Source of the DNA: Gallintestinimicrobium propionicum
GTDB lineage: Bacteria; Bacillota; Clostridia; Lachnospirales; Lachnospiraceae
Assembly: GCF_025567525.1 (NCBI RefSeq)
Contig: NZ_JAOQJY010000007.1
Span: 62,001 to 126,000 of the forward strand
DNA: 64,000 nt
Reading direction: 5' to 3'
A model generated the notes under the pieces. That model saw nothing but the letters and a program-made list of their open reading frames with translations. It did not search any database and had not been told where the DNA came from. Positions 51,111-59,226 of the stretch are shown piece by piece. Each line of letters opens with the position of its first letter. Position 1 is the first letter of the stretch. The position numbers and the translations under genes were made by a program.

Positions 51111-51614
51111 CACATAAGCGGCGTTCATTTTTTATTCATATTTCTTTAACGGAATGTTTTTCTGCCCATCACGGTTTCGTCACTTTCCGTTTCTATACTA
51201 AAACCATAAGATACAGCAAGCCAATCAATGACAGTAACACAACTTTTCAAATAGCTTTTTCATAATAAATGCCAGGCGACATCGGGTTGCCTGGCATCCT
51301 CCCTTTTCTGGGGTATTTTTCACAAATAAGTGTTGGAGCAGAACAGATATCAACAGGTTCCAGGGTTAAAAGCTTTGTCGTGCGAGCTCGACCGGCTTTT
51401 GAGCTTTGGCATTTCAGCATATATCAATGAAGCACTCATGCATGTCGCATTCCGCAACCCTTCGGAATACGCGGGGGGACTTGTGTAAATCGCGGCTTGA
51501 ACTGGCGGTACACTCATGTTAAGATAGCGGAAGAAGCTTTTGCAGCGGATGGCGGAAAGCGTTCGGAGCGTGGCAGTTTGACAGAAAAGGGATGGAAAGG
51601 AACGGGTAGACAAA
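51111..51614. other. Long gap between fba and cls without a recognised gene
   Basis: It contains TTTTTTATTCATAT (about 51129), the sequence that usually precedes family 1 palindromes but with no palindrome after it. There is a TGCCAGGC/GCCTGGCA hairpin (51270-51296), then about 200 bases without clear signals, and the cls promoter TTGAAC (51497-51502) with an extended TAAGAT (51520-51525), 17 bp apart. A minus-strand open frame across 51350-51658 has no ribosome binding site and overlaps cls. Confidence 0.6.
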
Positions 51615-53240
51615 ATGAAGATGCGTGCAGAACAAAAGACAGCGGTAAAAAACAGCATCGGAAGGCTTGCGTTCGTTGCGCTGTCGGTGCTGTTACAGGT
51701 TATATGGATTTGTGTACAGGCGATGAAATTAAACCGGTATTCGACTTGGATTTCGGTTGCGACAAGCGTGCTTACACTGGTTGTCGTGATTCTGCTCTAT
51801 GGCCGCAGGACAAATGCAGCGTTTAAAATGCCCTGGATTATCCTGATTCTGGCGTTTCCGGTGTTGGGCCTTGGCATGTATTTGTTGTTTGGACGCAAAG
51901 AAGCAACGCGGCTGGTGCGGGAGCGCTTTGAGCGGATTGATCAGAGTCTGGACGGGCTGCTGATGCAGGACGAAGCGGTTCGGACAAAGCTGCAGCAGAC
52001 GGACCGGATGGCGGCGAACGAAGCAGCGTATATCTGGAACTATGGGAAATATCCGATTTATCAGAATACGGATGTCGTTTTTTATAAAGAAGCGTCGGAG
52101 GGGATTGAAGCTCAGAAGCAGGCACTGAACCAGGCGAAGCAATTTATTTTTATGGAATACCATGCGATTGAGGATAAGCAGTCGTTTGGGGAGTTAAAAG
52201 AAATTCTTGCACGGAAAGCGAAAGAAGGCGTGGAGGTTCGTCTCTTTTATGACGATATCGGAAGCATCGGATTTATCAATACGGATTTCATTCAGCGAAT
52301 GGAAGCGGAAGGCATTCAGTGTCGCGTGTTTAACCGTCTGATGCCGGTTTTAAACGTTTTTATGAATAACCGCGATCATAGAAAGATTACCGTAATCGAT
52401 GGGAAAATCGGTTTTACGGGCGGATATAATCTGGCGGACGAATATTTTAACATCACGCATCCATATGGTTACTGGAAGGATACCGGCGTCCGGCTGGAAG
52501 GGGATGCAGTGCGCAGCCTGACTGTGATGTTTCTGGAAATGTGGAATGCGATTAAAGGTACGGATACAGACTATACACCGTATTTTCTGCAGGATGGTGC
52601 GCAGCCGCATGAGGCGGGTTTGGCGGGCAGCGTGGCGGATAGGGACGTTGGTGCTGCGCAGTCGGATGCGAATATTGCGGCGGACAGTGCCTCCGGCTTC
52701 GTTCAGCCGTATGCAGACAGCCCGCTGGACGGCGAACCGGTGGGAGAAAATGTGTACATGGGCGTTGTAAAGGCGGCTTCCGAATATGTTTATTTCACAA
52801 CGCCGTATTTGATTATCAGCGATGAGATGAGCAGGGAGCTGTGCCTGGCAGCGAAGCGCGGTGTGGATGTGCGGATTGTTACGCCGGGCATCCCGGACAA
52901 AAAGCTCGTCTATCGGGTAACGCGCTCCTATTATGCACAGCTGGCGTCGGCGGGTGTGCGGATTTTTGAGTATACACCGGGCTTTCTCCACGCAAAGCAG
53001 TGCGTCAGCGACGATGTGACAGCGACGGTCGGCACGATCAACCTGGATTACAGAAGTCTGTATTTCCATTTTGAAAATGGCGTTTTTCTGCATCGGTGTG
53101 AGGCTGTGCGGAAGGTACGAGAGGATTTTGAAGATATTTTCCCGGTGTGCAGGGAAGTAACAGAGCAGTATGCGAAGAAGCAGTCGGCGGCGATGAAGTT
53201 TGGACAGTGCGTGCTGCGTCTGATTGCACCGCTGCTGTAA
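51615..53240 (+). CDS. cls: Cardiolipin synthase (phospholipase D family)
   Basis: This 541-residue membrane enzyme joins two phosphatidylglycerols. Two N-terminal membrane segments (about 12-32 and 38-58, then 73-92) precede two HKD motifs: NRDHRKITVIDGKIGFTGG near 253 and FLHAKQCVSDDVTATVG near 458. An Ala/Asp-rich insert of about 50 residues (HEAGLAGSVADRDVGAAQSD, near 335) separates them and is longer than usual. AAAGGAACGGGTAGACAAA precedes the ATG. The 3' end abuts the 126-bp tandem element. Confidence 0.94.
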   Translation: MKMRAEQKTAVKNSIGRLAFVALSVLLQVIWICVQAMKLNRYSTWISVATSVLTLVVVILLYGRRTNAAFKMPWIILILAFPVLGLGMYLLFGRKEATRLVRERFERIDQSLDGLLMQDEAVRTKLQQTDRMAANEAAYIWNYGKYPIYQNTDVVFYKEASEGIEAQKQALNQAKQFIFMEYHAIEDKQSFGELKEILARKAKEGVEVRLFYDDIGSIGFINTDFIQRMEAEGIQCRVFNRLMPVLNVFMNNRDHRKITVIDGKIGFTGGYNLADEYFNITHPYGYWKDTGVRLEGDAVRSLTVMFLEMWNAIKGTDTDYTPYFLQDGAQPHEAGLAGSVADRDVGAAQSDANIAADSASGFVQPYADSPLDGEPVGENVYMGVVKAASEYVYFTTPYLIISDEMSRELCLAAKRGVDVRIVTPGIPDKKLVYRVTRSYYAQLASAGVRIFEYTPGFLHAKQCVSDDVTATVGTINLDYRSLYFHFENGVFLHRCEAVRKVREDFEDIFPVCREVTEQYAKKQSAAMKFGQCVLRLIAPLL

Positions 53241-53253
53241 TTGTAATAAAAAA

Positions 53254-53505
53254 GAATGTGCCTTGGCACATTCTCGCGCCGAGGCGCGGTTGCCTCGGCA
53301 ACCATATACCCTTGCGCCGAGTGCGCATCCTCGCGGAGCATTTTTATCGTATGGAAACGAAGTTTCCTATACGATAATAAAGAGTGCCTTGGCACATTCT
53401 CGCGCCGAGGCGCGGTTGCCTCGGCAACCATATACCCTTGCGCCGAGTGCGCATCCTCGCGGAGCATTTTTATCGTATGGAAACGAAGTTTCCTATACGA
53501 TAAAA
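53254..53505 (-). repeat. Family 3 elements, two tandem 126-bp copies
   Basis: Two near-identical 126-bp units fill most of the 308-base gap between cls and the cyclophilin gene. Read on the minus strand each begins with TATCGTATAGGAAAC..., passes through short hairpins (GCGCACTCGGCGC, TTGCCGAGGCAA, CGCGCCTCGGCGCG) and ends with GTGCCAAGGCAC. The first unit touches the T-tract of the cyclophilin terminator; the far end is a terminator-like GAATGTGCCAAGGCACATTC with TTTTTT. Confidence 0.9.
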
Positions 53506-53533
53506 AACGGCGTGCCAGAAAAGGGCACGCCGT
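53502..53533 (-). terminator. Intrinsic terminator of the cyclophilin gene
   Basis: On the minus strand ACGGCGTGCC and GGCACGCCGT form a 10-bp stem followed by TTTTTT, which runs straight into the family 3 element. Confidence 0.88.
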
Positions 53534-53548
53534 AACCTGCTAAAGGTC

Positions 53549-54085
53549 TTATCTTTCTTTGAGTTTGTTCGGTTCCGGGTAATCTACGCCGAAGGTATCG
53601 ACGGTCATGGTTTTGATTCTCTGATCCTGCAGCGGACGGTCTGCGTAGTTTGTAGCAGTTTTGGCAATTGCATTGACAGTTTCCATGCCTTCAATGATTT
53701 TACCAAATGCAGCGTACTCACCGTCCAGATGGGGAGAGGTCTTATGCATGATGAAAAACTGGCTGCCTGCGGAGTCCGGGATCATGGTACGTGCCATGGA
53801 AAGAACGCCTTCAGTATGTTTTAAGTCGTTTTGGAAGCCGTTGGACTTGAACTCGCCTTTGATGCAGTAGCCGGGGCCGCCGCAGCCGGTTCCTTCCGGA
53901 TCACCGCCCTGAATCATGAAGTTCTGGATAACGCGGTGGAAAATAACGCCGTCATAGAAATGTTTCTTGATCAGGCTGATGAAGTTGTTGACGGATTCGG
54001 GAGCAATATCAGGATAAAGCTCCGCTTTCATGATGCTGCCGTCTTCCATGGTGATAGTTACGATAGGATTTTTCTGTGCCATCAT
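53549..54085 (-). CDS. Cyclophilin-type peptidyl-prolyl cis-trans isomerase
   Basis: This 178-residue cytoplasmic cyclophilin catalyses proline isomerisation in folding proteins. Key sequence is VIFHRVIQNFMIQGGDPEGTGCGG near residue 47-70 (active-site Arg and Phe), SMARTMIPDSAGSQFFIM near 95, and AAFGKIIEGMETVNAI near 126. No signal peptide is present. The start is one of two adjacent ATGs. A hairpin (AGCCCG/CGGGCT) lies between a GAAAGGA sequence and the ATG on the minus strand. Confidence 0.94.
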   Translation of the reverse strand: MMAQKNPIVTITMEDGSIMKAELYPDIAPESVNNFISLIKKHFYDGVIFHRVIQNFMIQGGDPEGTGCGGPGYCIKGEFKSNGFQNDLKHTEGVLSMARTMIPDSAGSQFFIMHKTSPHLDGEYAAFGKIIEGMETVNAIAKTATNYADRPLQDQRIKTMTVDTFGVDYPEPNKLKER

Positions 54086-54175
54086 AAATACCCGCAGCCC
54101 GGTAATTCGGGCTGTTGTTTCCTTTCTGTTTATGCTGGTATCTATTGTAATGGAAAAGTTTTGGGAAGTAAAGAG

Positions 54176-54907
54176 ATGATCAAAAAATGGACCGATCGGG
54201 ATGCCGTCGTCTGGCTGTCAGATGAAAAAAAAGAGATCGAGCGCCTGAAAGCTGCCGGGCAGTGCTGTGTGTATGTGATAACAGAGCAGAACCGGGATAA
54301 AGCTTCGCCGAAGACGCGGTGGTGCCTGGAGCTGGATAGTGGGCAGGACGACCTGGATGCACAGTGGCTCTACCGCGTGTGGCAGCGGCACGAAGGGATT
54401 GCGTGGGAAATTGCACGGACAAAACGTTTGATACTGCGGGAAATGACGGAGGCAGATCTGGACGCATTATATGAAATACAGTCGGGAGAAGACGATTCGC
54501 CGTTTCTGGAACCGCTGTTTGAGGACCGGGACAGGCAGCTTGCGCAGATTCGGGATGAAATCCGGTACCAGTACGGATTTTATGAATTTGGTATCTGGAT
54601 AGTCGAGCTGGCAGAAAGCCATACCGTAATCGGCCGCGCCGGACTGCAGCTTAGAGACGGTTATGGAGAGCCGGAGCTTGGTTTCGTAATTGCGCCTGCG
54701 TACCGCGGACATGGTTATGCGCGGGAAGCGTGTGAAGCCGTGCTGCAGGTTGCCAGGGAAGAGCTGTTTTTTGAGACAATCCGGGCAGTTGTGCACCGGG
54801 ACAATGAAAAATCCCTCAGGTTGTGCAAAAAGCTTGGTTTTATAGTGGATAACAAGGCGGAAAAAGATGAGAACCCGTGGATATTTTTGAGAAAAAGTTT
54901 AAAATAG
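54176..54907 (+). CDS. GNAT family N-acetyltransferase with an unknown N-terminal part
   Basis: The protein has 243 residues. The C-terminal part (about 82-243) is a RimJ/RimL-like acetyltransferase: TKRLILREMTEADLDALYEI near 82, the acetyl-CoA loop LGFVIAPAYRGHGYAREACEAV near 170 (RGHGYA pyrophosphate loop), and AVVHRDNEKSLRLCKKLGF near 205. The first 80 residues are not recognised (WTDRDAVVWLSDEKKEIERL; CCVYVITEQNRD) and may be a separate small domain. The ATG at 54176 follows GGGAAGTAAAGAG. The substrate is unknown. Confidence 0.86.
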   Translation: MIKKWTDRDAVVWLSDEKKEIERLKAAGQCCVYVITEQNRDKASPKTRWCLELDSGQDDLDAQWLYRVWQRHEGIAWEIARTKRLILREMTEADLDALYEIQSGEDDSPFLEPLFEDRDRQLAQIRDEIRYQYGFYEFGIWIVELAESHTVIGRAGLQLRDGYGEPELGFVIAPAYRGHGYAREACEAVLQVAREELFFETIRAVVHRDNEKSLRLCKKLGFIVDNKAEKDENPWIFLRKSLK

Positions 54908-54979
54908 AGACAATCTGTAGCGAACGGACGATGCAGAGGATCAGACGGCGGATGGCAGTCCAAAGGAAAGAGGAACATC

Positions 54980-56932
54980 ATGATACAGAAAGAGAAGCTG
55001 GTGCAGTTTTACTTCTCCCAGTATAGAGACAGCGCGATGGCGCTGAAAAAGAAAAACAATGACGGAAAAAAGACGTATGAGCAGCGGATCGGGCGTCTGA
55101 TTACAGAAATGCAGCGCACGAAAACCGGAAAGCTGACGCAGCCGCATCTGGAGGAATATCACAGACAGATCCGGAATATGGCGTATTATGCGTTAAAACA
55201 GAAAAATCAGTATGCAATCATGCAGATCAGAGATATTCTAATGCCGGAGCTGGTGCGGCTGGATATCGGTACGCTGCGGGAAGAAGAGCAGGAGCTGGTG
55301 ACGAGCCGGCTGCTGGAATATTTAAGAACCGAGCGTCCGGGCGAAATCTGCCAGCATCCGATGCGCAGCATTCTGAAAAATTTTGCAGAAAACGGAATCC
55401 GTTCCCAGATCATTGATATGGTTCCGACGCGGCCGGAAATGGAATTCCCGCGCGCGCTGGAAATGAAGCGGCATTTCATTTTGCATGTAGGACCGACAAA
55501 TTGCGGTAAAACCTATCAGGCGCTGCAGCGTCTGCGCACGGCGTACAAGGGCATTTATTTGGGCCCGCTGCGTCTGCTGGCGCTGGAGGTTTACGAAAAG
55601 ATGCGGGAATCTGGTGTCCCCTGTACGATGCTGACGGGCGAAGAGCGGATTTATGAGGAAAACAGCAGAGTGATTTCCTCGACGGTGGAAATGCTTGACA
55701 TCGATCAGGTTTATGATGTGGCAGTCATCGATGAGGCGCAGATGATCGCAGATTCCGACCGCGGACATTCCTGGACACGTGGGATTCTCGGCATTCAGTG
55801 CCCGGAAATCCATATCTGTATGAGCCCCGCGGCACAGAAGGTGGTGACACATCTTATTGAGCTGTGCGGTGATACCTTTGAAATCCGCAGTTATGAGCGG
55901 AAAACCGCGCTGGTCTGCGAAGAAGAGCCGTTTGATTTTCCGGATGATGTAAGAGCAGGAGACGCACTGATCGTCTTTACCAAGCGGGCAGTACTGGATA
56001 TTGCCGGAAGACTGGAACGACAGGGGATTCGGACGAGTGTGATCTACGGCAGTCTGCCGCCGGAAATCCGCAGACGCCAGATCCGGATGTTTTCAGCCGG
56101 GGAGACACGAGTGGTCGTTTCCACAGATGCGATTGGAATGGGACTCAATTTACCTGTGCGGCGGATCGTTTTTGTGCAAACAGAGAAGTTTGACGGAAAA
56201 GAAACAAGACCGCTGAAAACAGAGGAAATCCGGCAGATCGCCGGGCGCGCGGGACGGTTCGGGCTTTATGATACGGGCTATATCAATGCGGTCGGCAAGG
56301 AAGCGCTTTCCTATATCCGGGAACACGCGGCGATGCAGGAGGACGAAGTAGAGCATGTGACACTCGGCTTTCCTCAAGTGCTTCTGGATATGGCGGAGCC
56401 TCTGGATACCGTGCTGAAAATCTGGAAATCGGTGGAGACACCTGCTCCCTTTGAAAAGATCAGTATCGAGGAAATGCTTTTTCTGTACGAAAAAGCATAT
56501 AAAGAACGCAAGGAGATCGACGGCTTCGAGGACAAGCATCTGCTGTACCGTATGCTGACCTGTTCGATCGATATTAAAAATCGAGATATCGTTGCATTGT
56601 GGTTGTATTACTGCAAAACCTACACGGCGGATGTGGCGCTGCACTTCCCGGCACTGATGATGTGCACGGATGCGGGGCTGGTGCGCTATGAGACATTTTA
56701 TAAGATGCTGGATCTGTATTATCAGTTTTCGACGAGACTGGGGAAAAATATCGACGCCGACCGGCTGGTGCGGGAGCGGGAAAAGACCGAAGAGACGATA
56801 ATGCGTTATCTGGCGAAGAATAAAAAGGATTATATCGGAAAATGTCGCTACTGCGGCGCGCCGCTGCCGGTTGGAAGCACATTTATGGTGTGTGACAGAT
56901 GCTACCGGGAGACGAGGCGCCGCCGGGGATAG
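54980..56932 (+). CDS. SUV3-like ATP-dependent RNA helicase with C-terminal zinc finger
   Basis: This 650-residue superfamily 2 helicase resembles SUPV3L1/Suv3, the mitochondrial degradosome helicase. Walker A is HVGPTNCGKTYQALQRL near residue 172, the DEAD-like box is VIDEAQM near 250, motif III-like MSPAAQKVV is near 278, and motif VI region QIAGRAGRFGLYDTGY near 417. The N-terminal 160 residues are helical. The C-terminus has CRYCGAPLPVGSTFMVCDRC, a four-cysteine zinc finger not typical of mitochondrial Suv3. It probably unwinds structured RNA for decay; the partner nuclease is not nearby. Confidence 0.85.
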   Translation: MIQKEKLVQFYFSQYRDSAMALKKKNNDGKKTYEQRIGRLITEMQRTKTGKLTQPHLEEYHRQIRNMAYYALKQKNQYAIMQIRDILMPELVRLDIGTLREEEQELVTSRLLEYLRTERPGEICQHPMRSILKNFAENGIRSQIIDMVPTRPEMEFPRALEMKRHFILHVGPTNCGKTYQALQRLRTAYKGIYLGPLRLLALEVYEKMRESGVPCTMLTGEERIYEENSRVISSTVEMLDIDQVYDVAVIDEAQMIADSDRGHSWTRGILGIQCPEIHICMSPAAQKVVTHLIELCGDTFEIRSYERKTALVCEEEPFDFPDDVRAGDALIVFTKRAVLDIAGRLERQGIRTSVIYGSLPPEIRRRQIRMFSAGETRVVVSTDAIGMGLNLPVRRIVFVQTEKFDGKETRPLKTEEIRQIAGRAGRFGLYDTGYINAVGKEALSYIREHAAMQEDEVEHVTLGFPQVLLDMAEPLDTVLKIWKSVETPAPFEKISIEEMLFLYEKAYKERKEIDGFEDKHLLYRMLTCSIDIKNRDIVALWLYYCKTYTADVALHFPALMMCTDAGLVRYETFYKMLDLYYQFSTRLGKNIDADRLVREREKTEETIMRYLAKNKKDYIGKCRYCGAPLPVGSTFMVCDRCYRETRRRRG

Positions 56933-56986
56933 TACAGCGTGGGGCAGACTTGCCTGAGAATTCACTGATTTTTCACAATTTTCTAC

Positions 56987-57014
56987 TTGCCATATATGCA
57001 ATGGGTGTTATAAT
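56987..57014 (+). promoter_or_regulatory. Promoter of the L25 gene
   Basis: TTGCCA (56987-56992) and TATAAT (57009-57014) are 16 bp apart, with an extended TG at 57006-57007. The leader is about 80 bases and ends in GGAGGAAAAG. Confidence 0.78.
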
Positions 57015-57101
57015 GCATTTGTAACAAAGAAGTGGATACTTAACCAGACCCGCATAGATGACCAGGTTCGCTAAGCATTCAGATTTTGGAGGAAAAGATA
57101 A

Positions 57102-57728
57102 ATGACTACTTTAAAAGCTGAAACAAGAGACAAGAACGTAAAAGCAAAGAGACTCAGAAGAGAAGGTTATGTAACTGGTAACGTATTTGGCAGAGAAATT
57201 ACAGGTTCCATTCCGGTTAAGATCGGACAGAGAGAAGTGGAGCGCCTGTTAAAAACCAGCAATAAAGGCAGCCAGCTGATGCTGGAAGTAGATGGCAAGA
57301 CCTACGACGTGCTGATCAAGGAAATTGATTATGATGCCATGAAGAATCAGGTAACGGAGATTGATTTTCAGGCACTGGTAAGCAACGAAAAGGTACATTC
57401 CGTAGCAGAAGTAGTTTTGCTGAATCATGAGAAAGTGCTGGATGGAATCCTGCAGCAGAAGCTGGAAGAGATTTCCTACAAGGCATTGCCTGCAGCACTG
57501 GTAGACAGAGTAGAGATCGACGTAGAGTCGATGAAGATTGGTGATGCAGTTCTGGTAAAGGATCTTGCGATCGCATCCAATCCGGATATTGACCTGATGA
57601 CAGATCCGGAAGCAGTTGTTGTCACGGTTACAAGAGCCCACAATGCTCCTGAAGAAGAAACAGAGGAAACAGATGCAGATGCAGCAGCAGATACCAAAAA
57701 GGATGCTGCAAAGAAAGAAGAAAAGTAA
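57102..57728 (+). CDS. rplY: Ribosomal protein L25 / general stress protein Ctc
   Basis: This 208-residue long form of L25 binds 5S rRNA. The N-terminal L25 domain (residues 1-90) begins KAETRDKNVKAKRLRREGYVTG in two parts. The C-terminal TL5/Ctc beta domain covers 95-185 (VLKDLAIASNPDIDLMTDPEAVVVTVTRA). The tail is acidic and then Lys-rich (EEETEETDADAAADTKKDAA). It has its own promoter and terminator, and in Bacillus the homologue is stress-induced. AGGAGG precedes the ATG. Confidence 0.95.
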   Translation: MTTLKAETRDKNVKAKRLRREGYVTGNVFGREITGSIPVKIGQREVERLLKTSNKGSQLMLEVDGKTYDVLIKEIDYDAMKNQVTEIDFQALVSNEKVHSVAEVVLLNHEKVLDGILQQKLEEISYKALPAALVDRVEIDVESMKIGDAVLVKDLAIASNPDIDLMTDPEAVVVTVTRAHNAPEEETEETDADAAADTKKDAAKKEEK

Positions 57729-57751
57729 TACAGATAAGCTGTAAAAGAAAA

Positions 57752-57784
57752 AAGGGCGTCTCCTTAGTGGAGACGTCCTTTTTT
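57752..57784 (+). terminator. Intrinsic terminator of the L25 gene
   Basis: AAGGGCGTCTCC and GGAGACGTCCTT form a 12-bp stem (one G-U pair), followed by TTTTTT. Confidence 0.9.
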
Positions 57785-57812
57785 CTCTATATGATAAAAA
57801 CTTTTTACATGA

Positions 57813-58000
57813 TATAATGAGCACACAAGAAAAACAAACGACGCCGAAGGCGGCATTTGTTTTTCTTGTGCCATTAGAGAACGAGCAGCCTGCGTAGCAG
57901 GCGATAAAGCGCGTCAGCACGGGCTCGTGATGTAATGAGCGCAAGAGAGCGGGAACAGGCGAAGCCTGCTCATCGCGAACGGCGAATGCTGATCATGAAC
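57813..58000 (+). other. Structured non-coding region between rplY and the WYL gene
   Basis: TATAAT at 57813-57818 has no clear -35. CACAAGAAAAACAAA and TTTGTTTTTCTTGTG are perfect 15-bp arms (57824-57870) around a GCC-GAA-GGC core. Then come GCCTGC-GTA-GCAGGC and CAGGC-GAA-GCCTG hairpins within a GAGC/GCTC frame. No reading frame looks coding. It could be an expressed structured RNA or a nest of palindromic repeats. Confidence 0.45.
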
Positions 58001-58009
58001 TTTAGGATC

Positions 58010-58056
58010 GTGGGAGTGCGCAGCACGGAATAATTCGTAGACATCAAGGTCACATC
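58010..58056 (+). repeat. Structured repeat, copy 2
   Basis: It shares 37 of 41 bases with the block at 34012-34052, and CATCAT follows in both. The 5' pairing partner (GATGCC) seen in copy 1 is missing here. Confidence 0.7.
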
Positions 58057-58089
58057 ATCCTGTAAGAGAAGTTTTTTGTTTTATTCATG

Positions 58090-58124
58090 ACAATAGAATG
58101 TTCGCGGAGCGTGCATTCTATTGT
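58090..58124 (+). repeat. Family 1 palindrome, copy J
   Basis: The left arm ends GAATGT and the right begins GCATTC, giving one G-U pair; the core is TCGCGGAGCGT. GTTTTATTCATG precedes it. It ends 14 bases before the WYL-gene ATG, directly touching its GGGGGGA ribosome binding site. Confidence 0.9.
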
Positions 58125-58138
58125 TGGGGGGATACAAT

Positions 58139-59131
58139 ATGCCTAAATCATCAAATCAGAAATTGAAGCTGATATACCTTATGAAAATTTTACTGGAACG
58201 GACGGATGAAACGCACAGTATTACCATGCCGGAGATTATTGATGCGCTGGCAGCTTATGATATCAGTGCGGAACGCAAAAGCTTATATAATGATATTGAA
58301 AACTTAAGAGTGTATGGTCTGGACGTTATAGGAACCCAGGAAGATCGAACGTATTCATACCATATAGGGAACAGGCAGTTTGAGCTTGCAGAATTAAAAT
58401 TATTGGTGGATTCTGTGCAGTCAGCGAAATTTATCACGGCCAAGAAGTCAAATGAGCTTATAAAAAAGATAGAGGGGTTTGCCAGTAAATACGAAGCATC
58501 ACAGCTGCAAAGACAGGTATTTGTAGCCGGTCGTGTAAAGACGATGAATGAAAGCATTTATTACAATGTTGACAGGATACATGCTGCAATAGCGGAAAAT
58601 TCGAGGATAACATTCCAGTATTTTCAATGGAATGTGGATAAGAAGATGGAACTGCGCCATGATGGAGCGCTTTATGAGGTCAGCCCCTGGTCCTTATCCT
58701 GGGATGATGAAAACTATTACCTAATTGCGTATGACAGTAATGAAAAGATCATCAAACATTTTCGTGTAGATAAAATGCTTCATATCAAGTCCAATGGAAA
58801 AGGAAGAGAGGGAAGGCAGGTATTTAAGTCTTTTGATATGGCTGCATATGCCAGAAAAATGTTTGGCATGTATGGAGGCAAAGAAGAATGGGTAAGAATT
58901 GAGTGTGACAATTCATTTGCAGGGGTAATGATAGACCGTTTTGGAAAAGAGGTATCTATGATCAGATTGGATGACAAACGCTTCGCAGTTAATGTGGAGG
59001 TAGCAGTCAGCAGGCAGTTCTTGGCATGGATCATAGGTCTCGGAGAGGGAGTAAAACTTGTCGGACCGGATAATGTGGTGGAAATGATGAATGCGGAAAT
59101 TGACAGATTGATAAAACAATACAAGAAATAA
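58139..59131 (+). CDS. WYL-domain transcriptional regulator
   Basis: This 330-residue protein has an N-terminal winged helix-turn-helix (LKLIYLMKILLERTDETHSI; DISAERKSLYNDIENLRVYG) and a WYL domain near residues 140-215 (RITFQYFQW; LYEVSPWSLSWDDENYYLIAYD; KHFRVDKM). WYL domains sense nucleic acid or nucleotide ligands and often control stress or defence genes. The ATG at 58139 follows GGGGGGATACAAT. Base composition becomes more A+T-rich from here. No defence gene is visible downstream within the window. Confidence 0.9.
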   Translation: MPKSSNQKLKLIYLMKILLERTDETHSITMPEIIDALAAYDISAERKSLYNDIENLRVYGLDVIGTQEDRTYSYHIGNRQFELAELKLLVDSVQSAKFITAKKSNELIKKIEGFASKYEASQLQRQVFVAGRVKTMNESIYYNVDRIHAAIAENSRITFQYFQWNVDKKMELRHDGALYEVSPWSLSWDDENYYLIAYDSNEKIIKHFRVDKMLHIKSNGKGREGRQVFKSFDMAAYARKMFGMYGGKEEWVRIECDNSFAGVMIDRFGKEVSMIRLDDKRFAVNVEVAVSRQFLAWIIGLGEGVKLVGPDNVVEMMNAEIDRLIKQYKK

Positions 59132-59182
59132 GAACATAAATTCGATATACAAGGTGTGTTTATGGGACACCTTAGTTTTTAT

Positions 59183-59226
59183 AATAAGAATCAGATAAGA
59201 GATAAACTCTTACTGGTTCTTATTTT
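59183..59226 (+). terminator. Terminator after the WYL gene
   Basis: AATAAGAA..CAG and CTGGTTCTTATT enclose an inner TAAGAG/CTCTTA stem, followed by TTTTT. Confidence 0.88.

Noticed and set aside
51350..51658. Minus-strand 102-codon frame before cls
   Set aside because: No ribosome binding site, antisense to the cls promoter and start; composition is not gene-like.
53224..53543. Plus-strand reading frames with two copies of a 42-residue repeat
   Set aside because: The repeat is the 126-bp tandem non-coding element (126 is divisible by three); no start signal and no homology.
10699..58124. CRISPR array as an explanation of the repeated 35-bp units
   Set aside because: Copies are kilobases apart, have no spacer regularity and no cas genes. 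The one tandem pair has a 40-base period with only five bases between.
58139..59131. Defence-island interpretation of the WYL region
   Set aside because: No recognised defence gene (nuclease, methylase, toxin, reverse transcriptase) is found in the following 5 kb.
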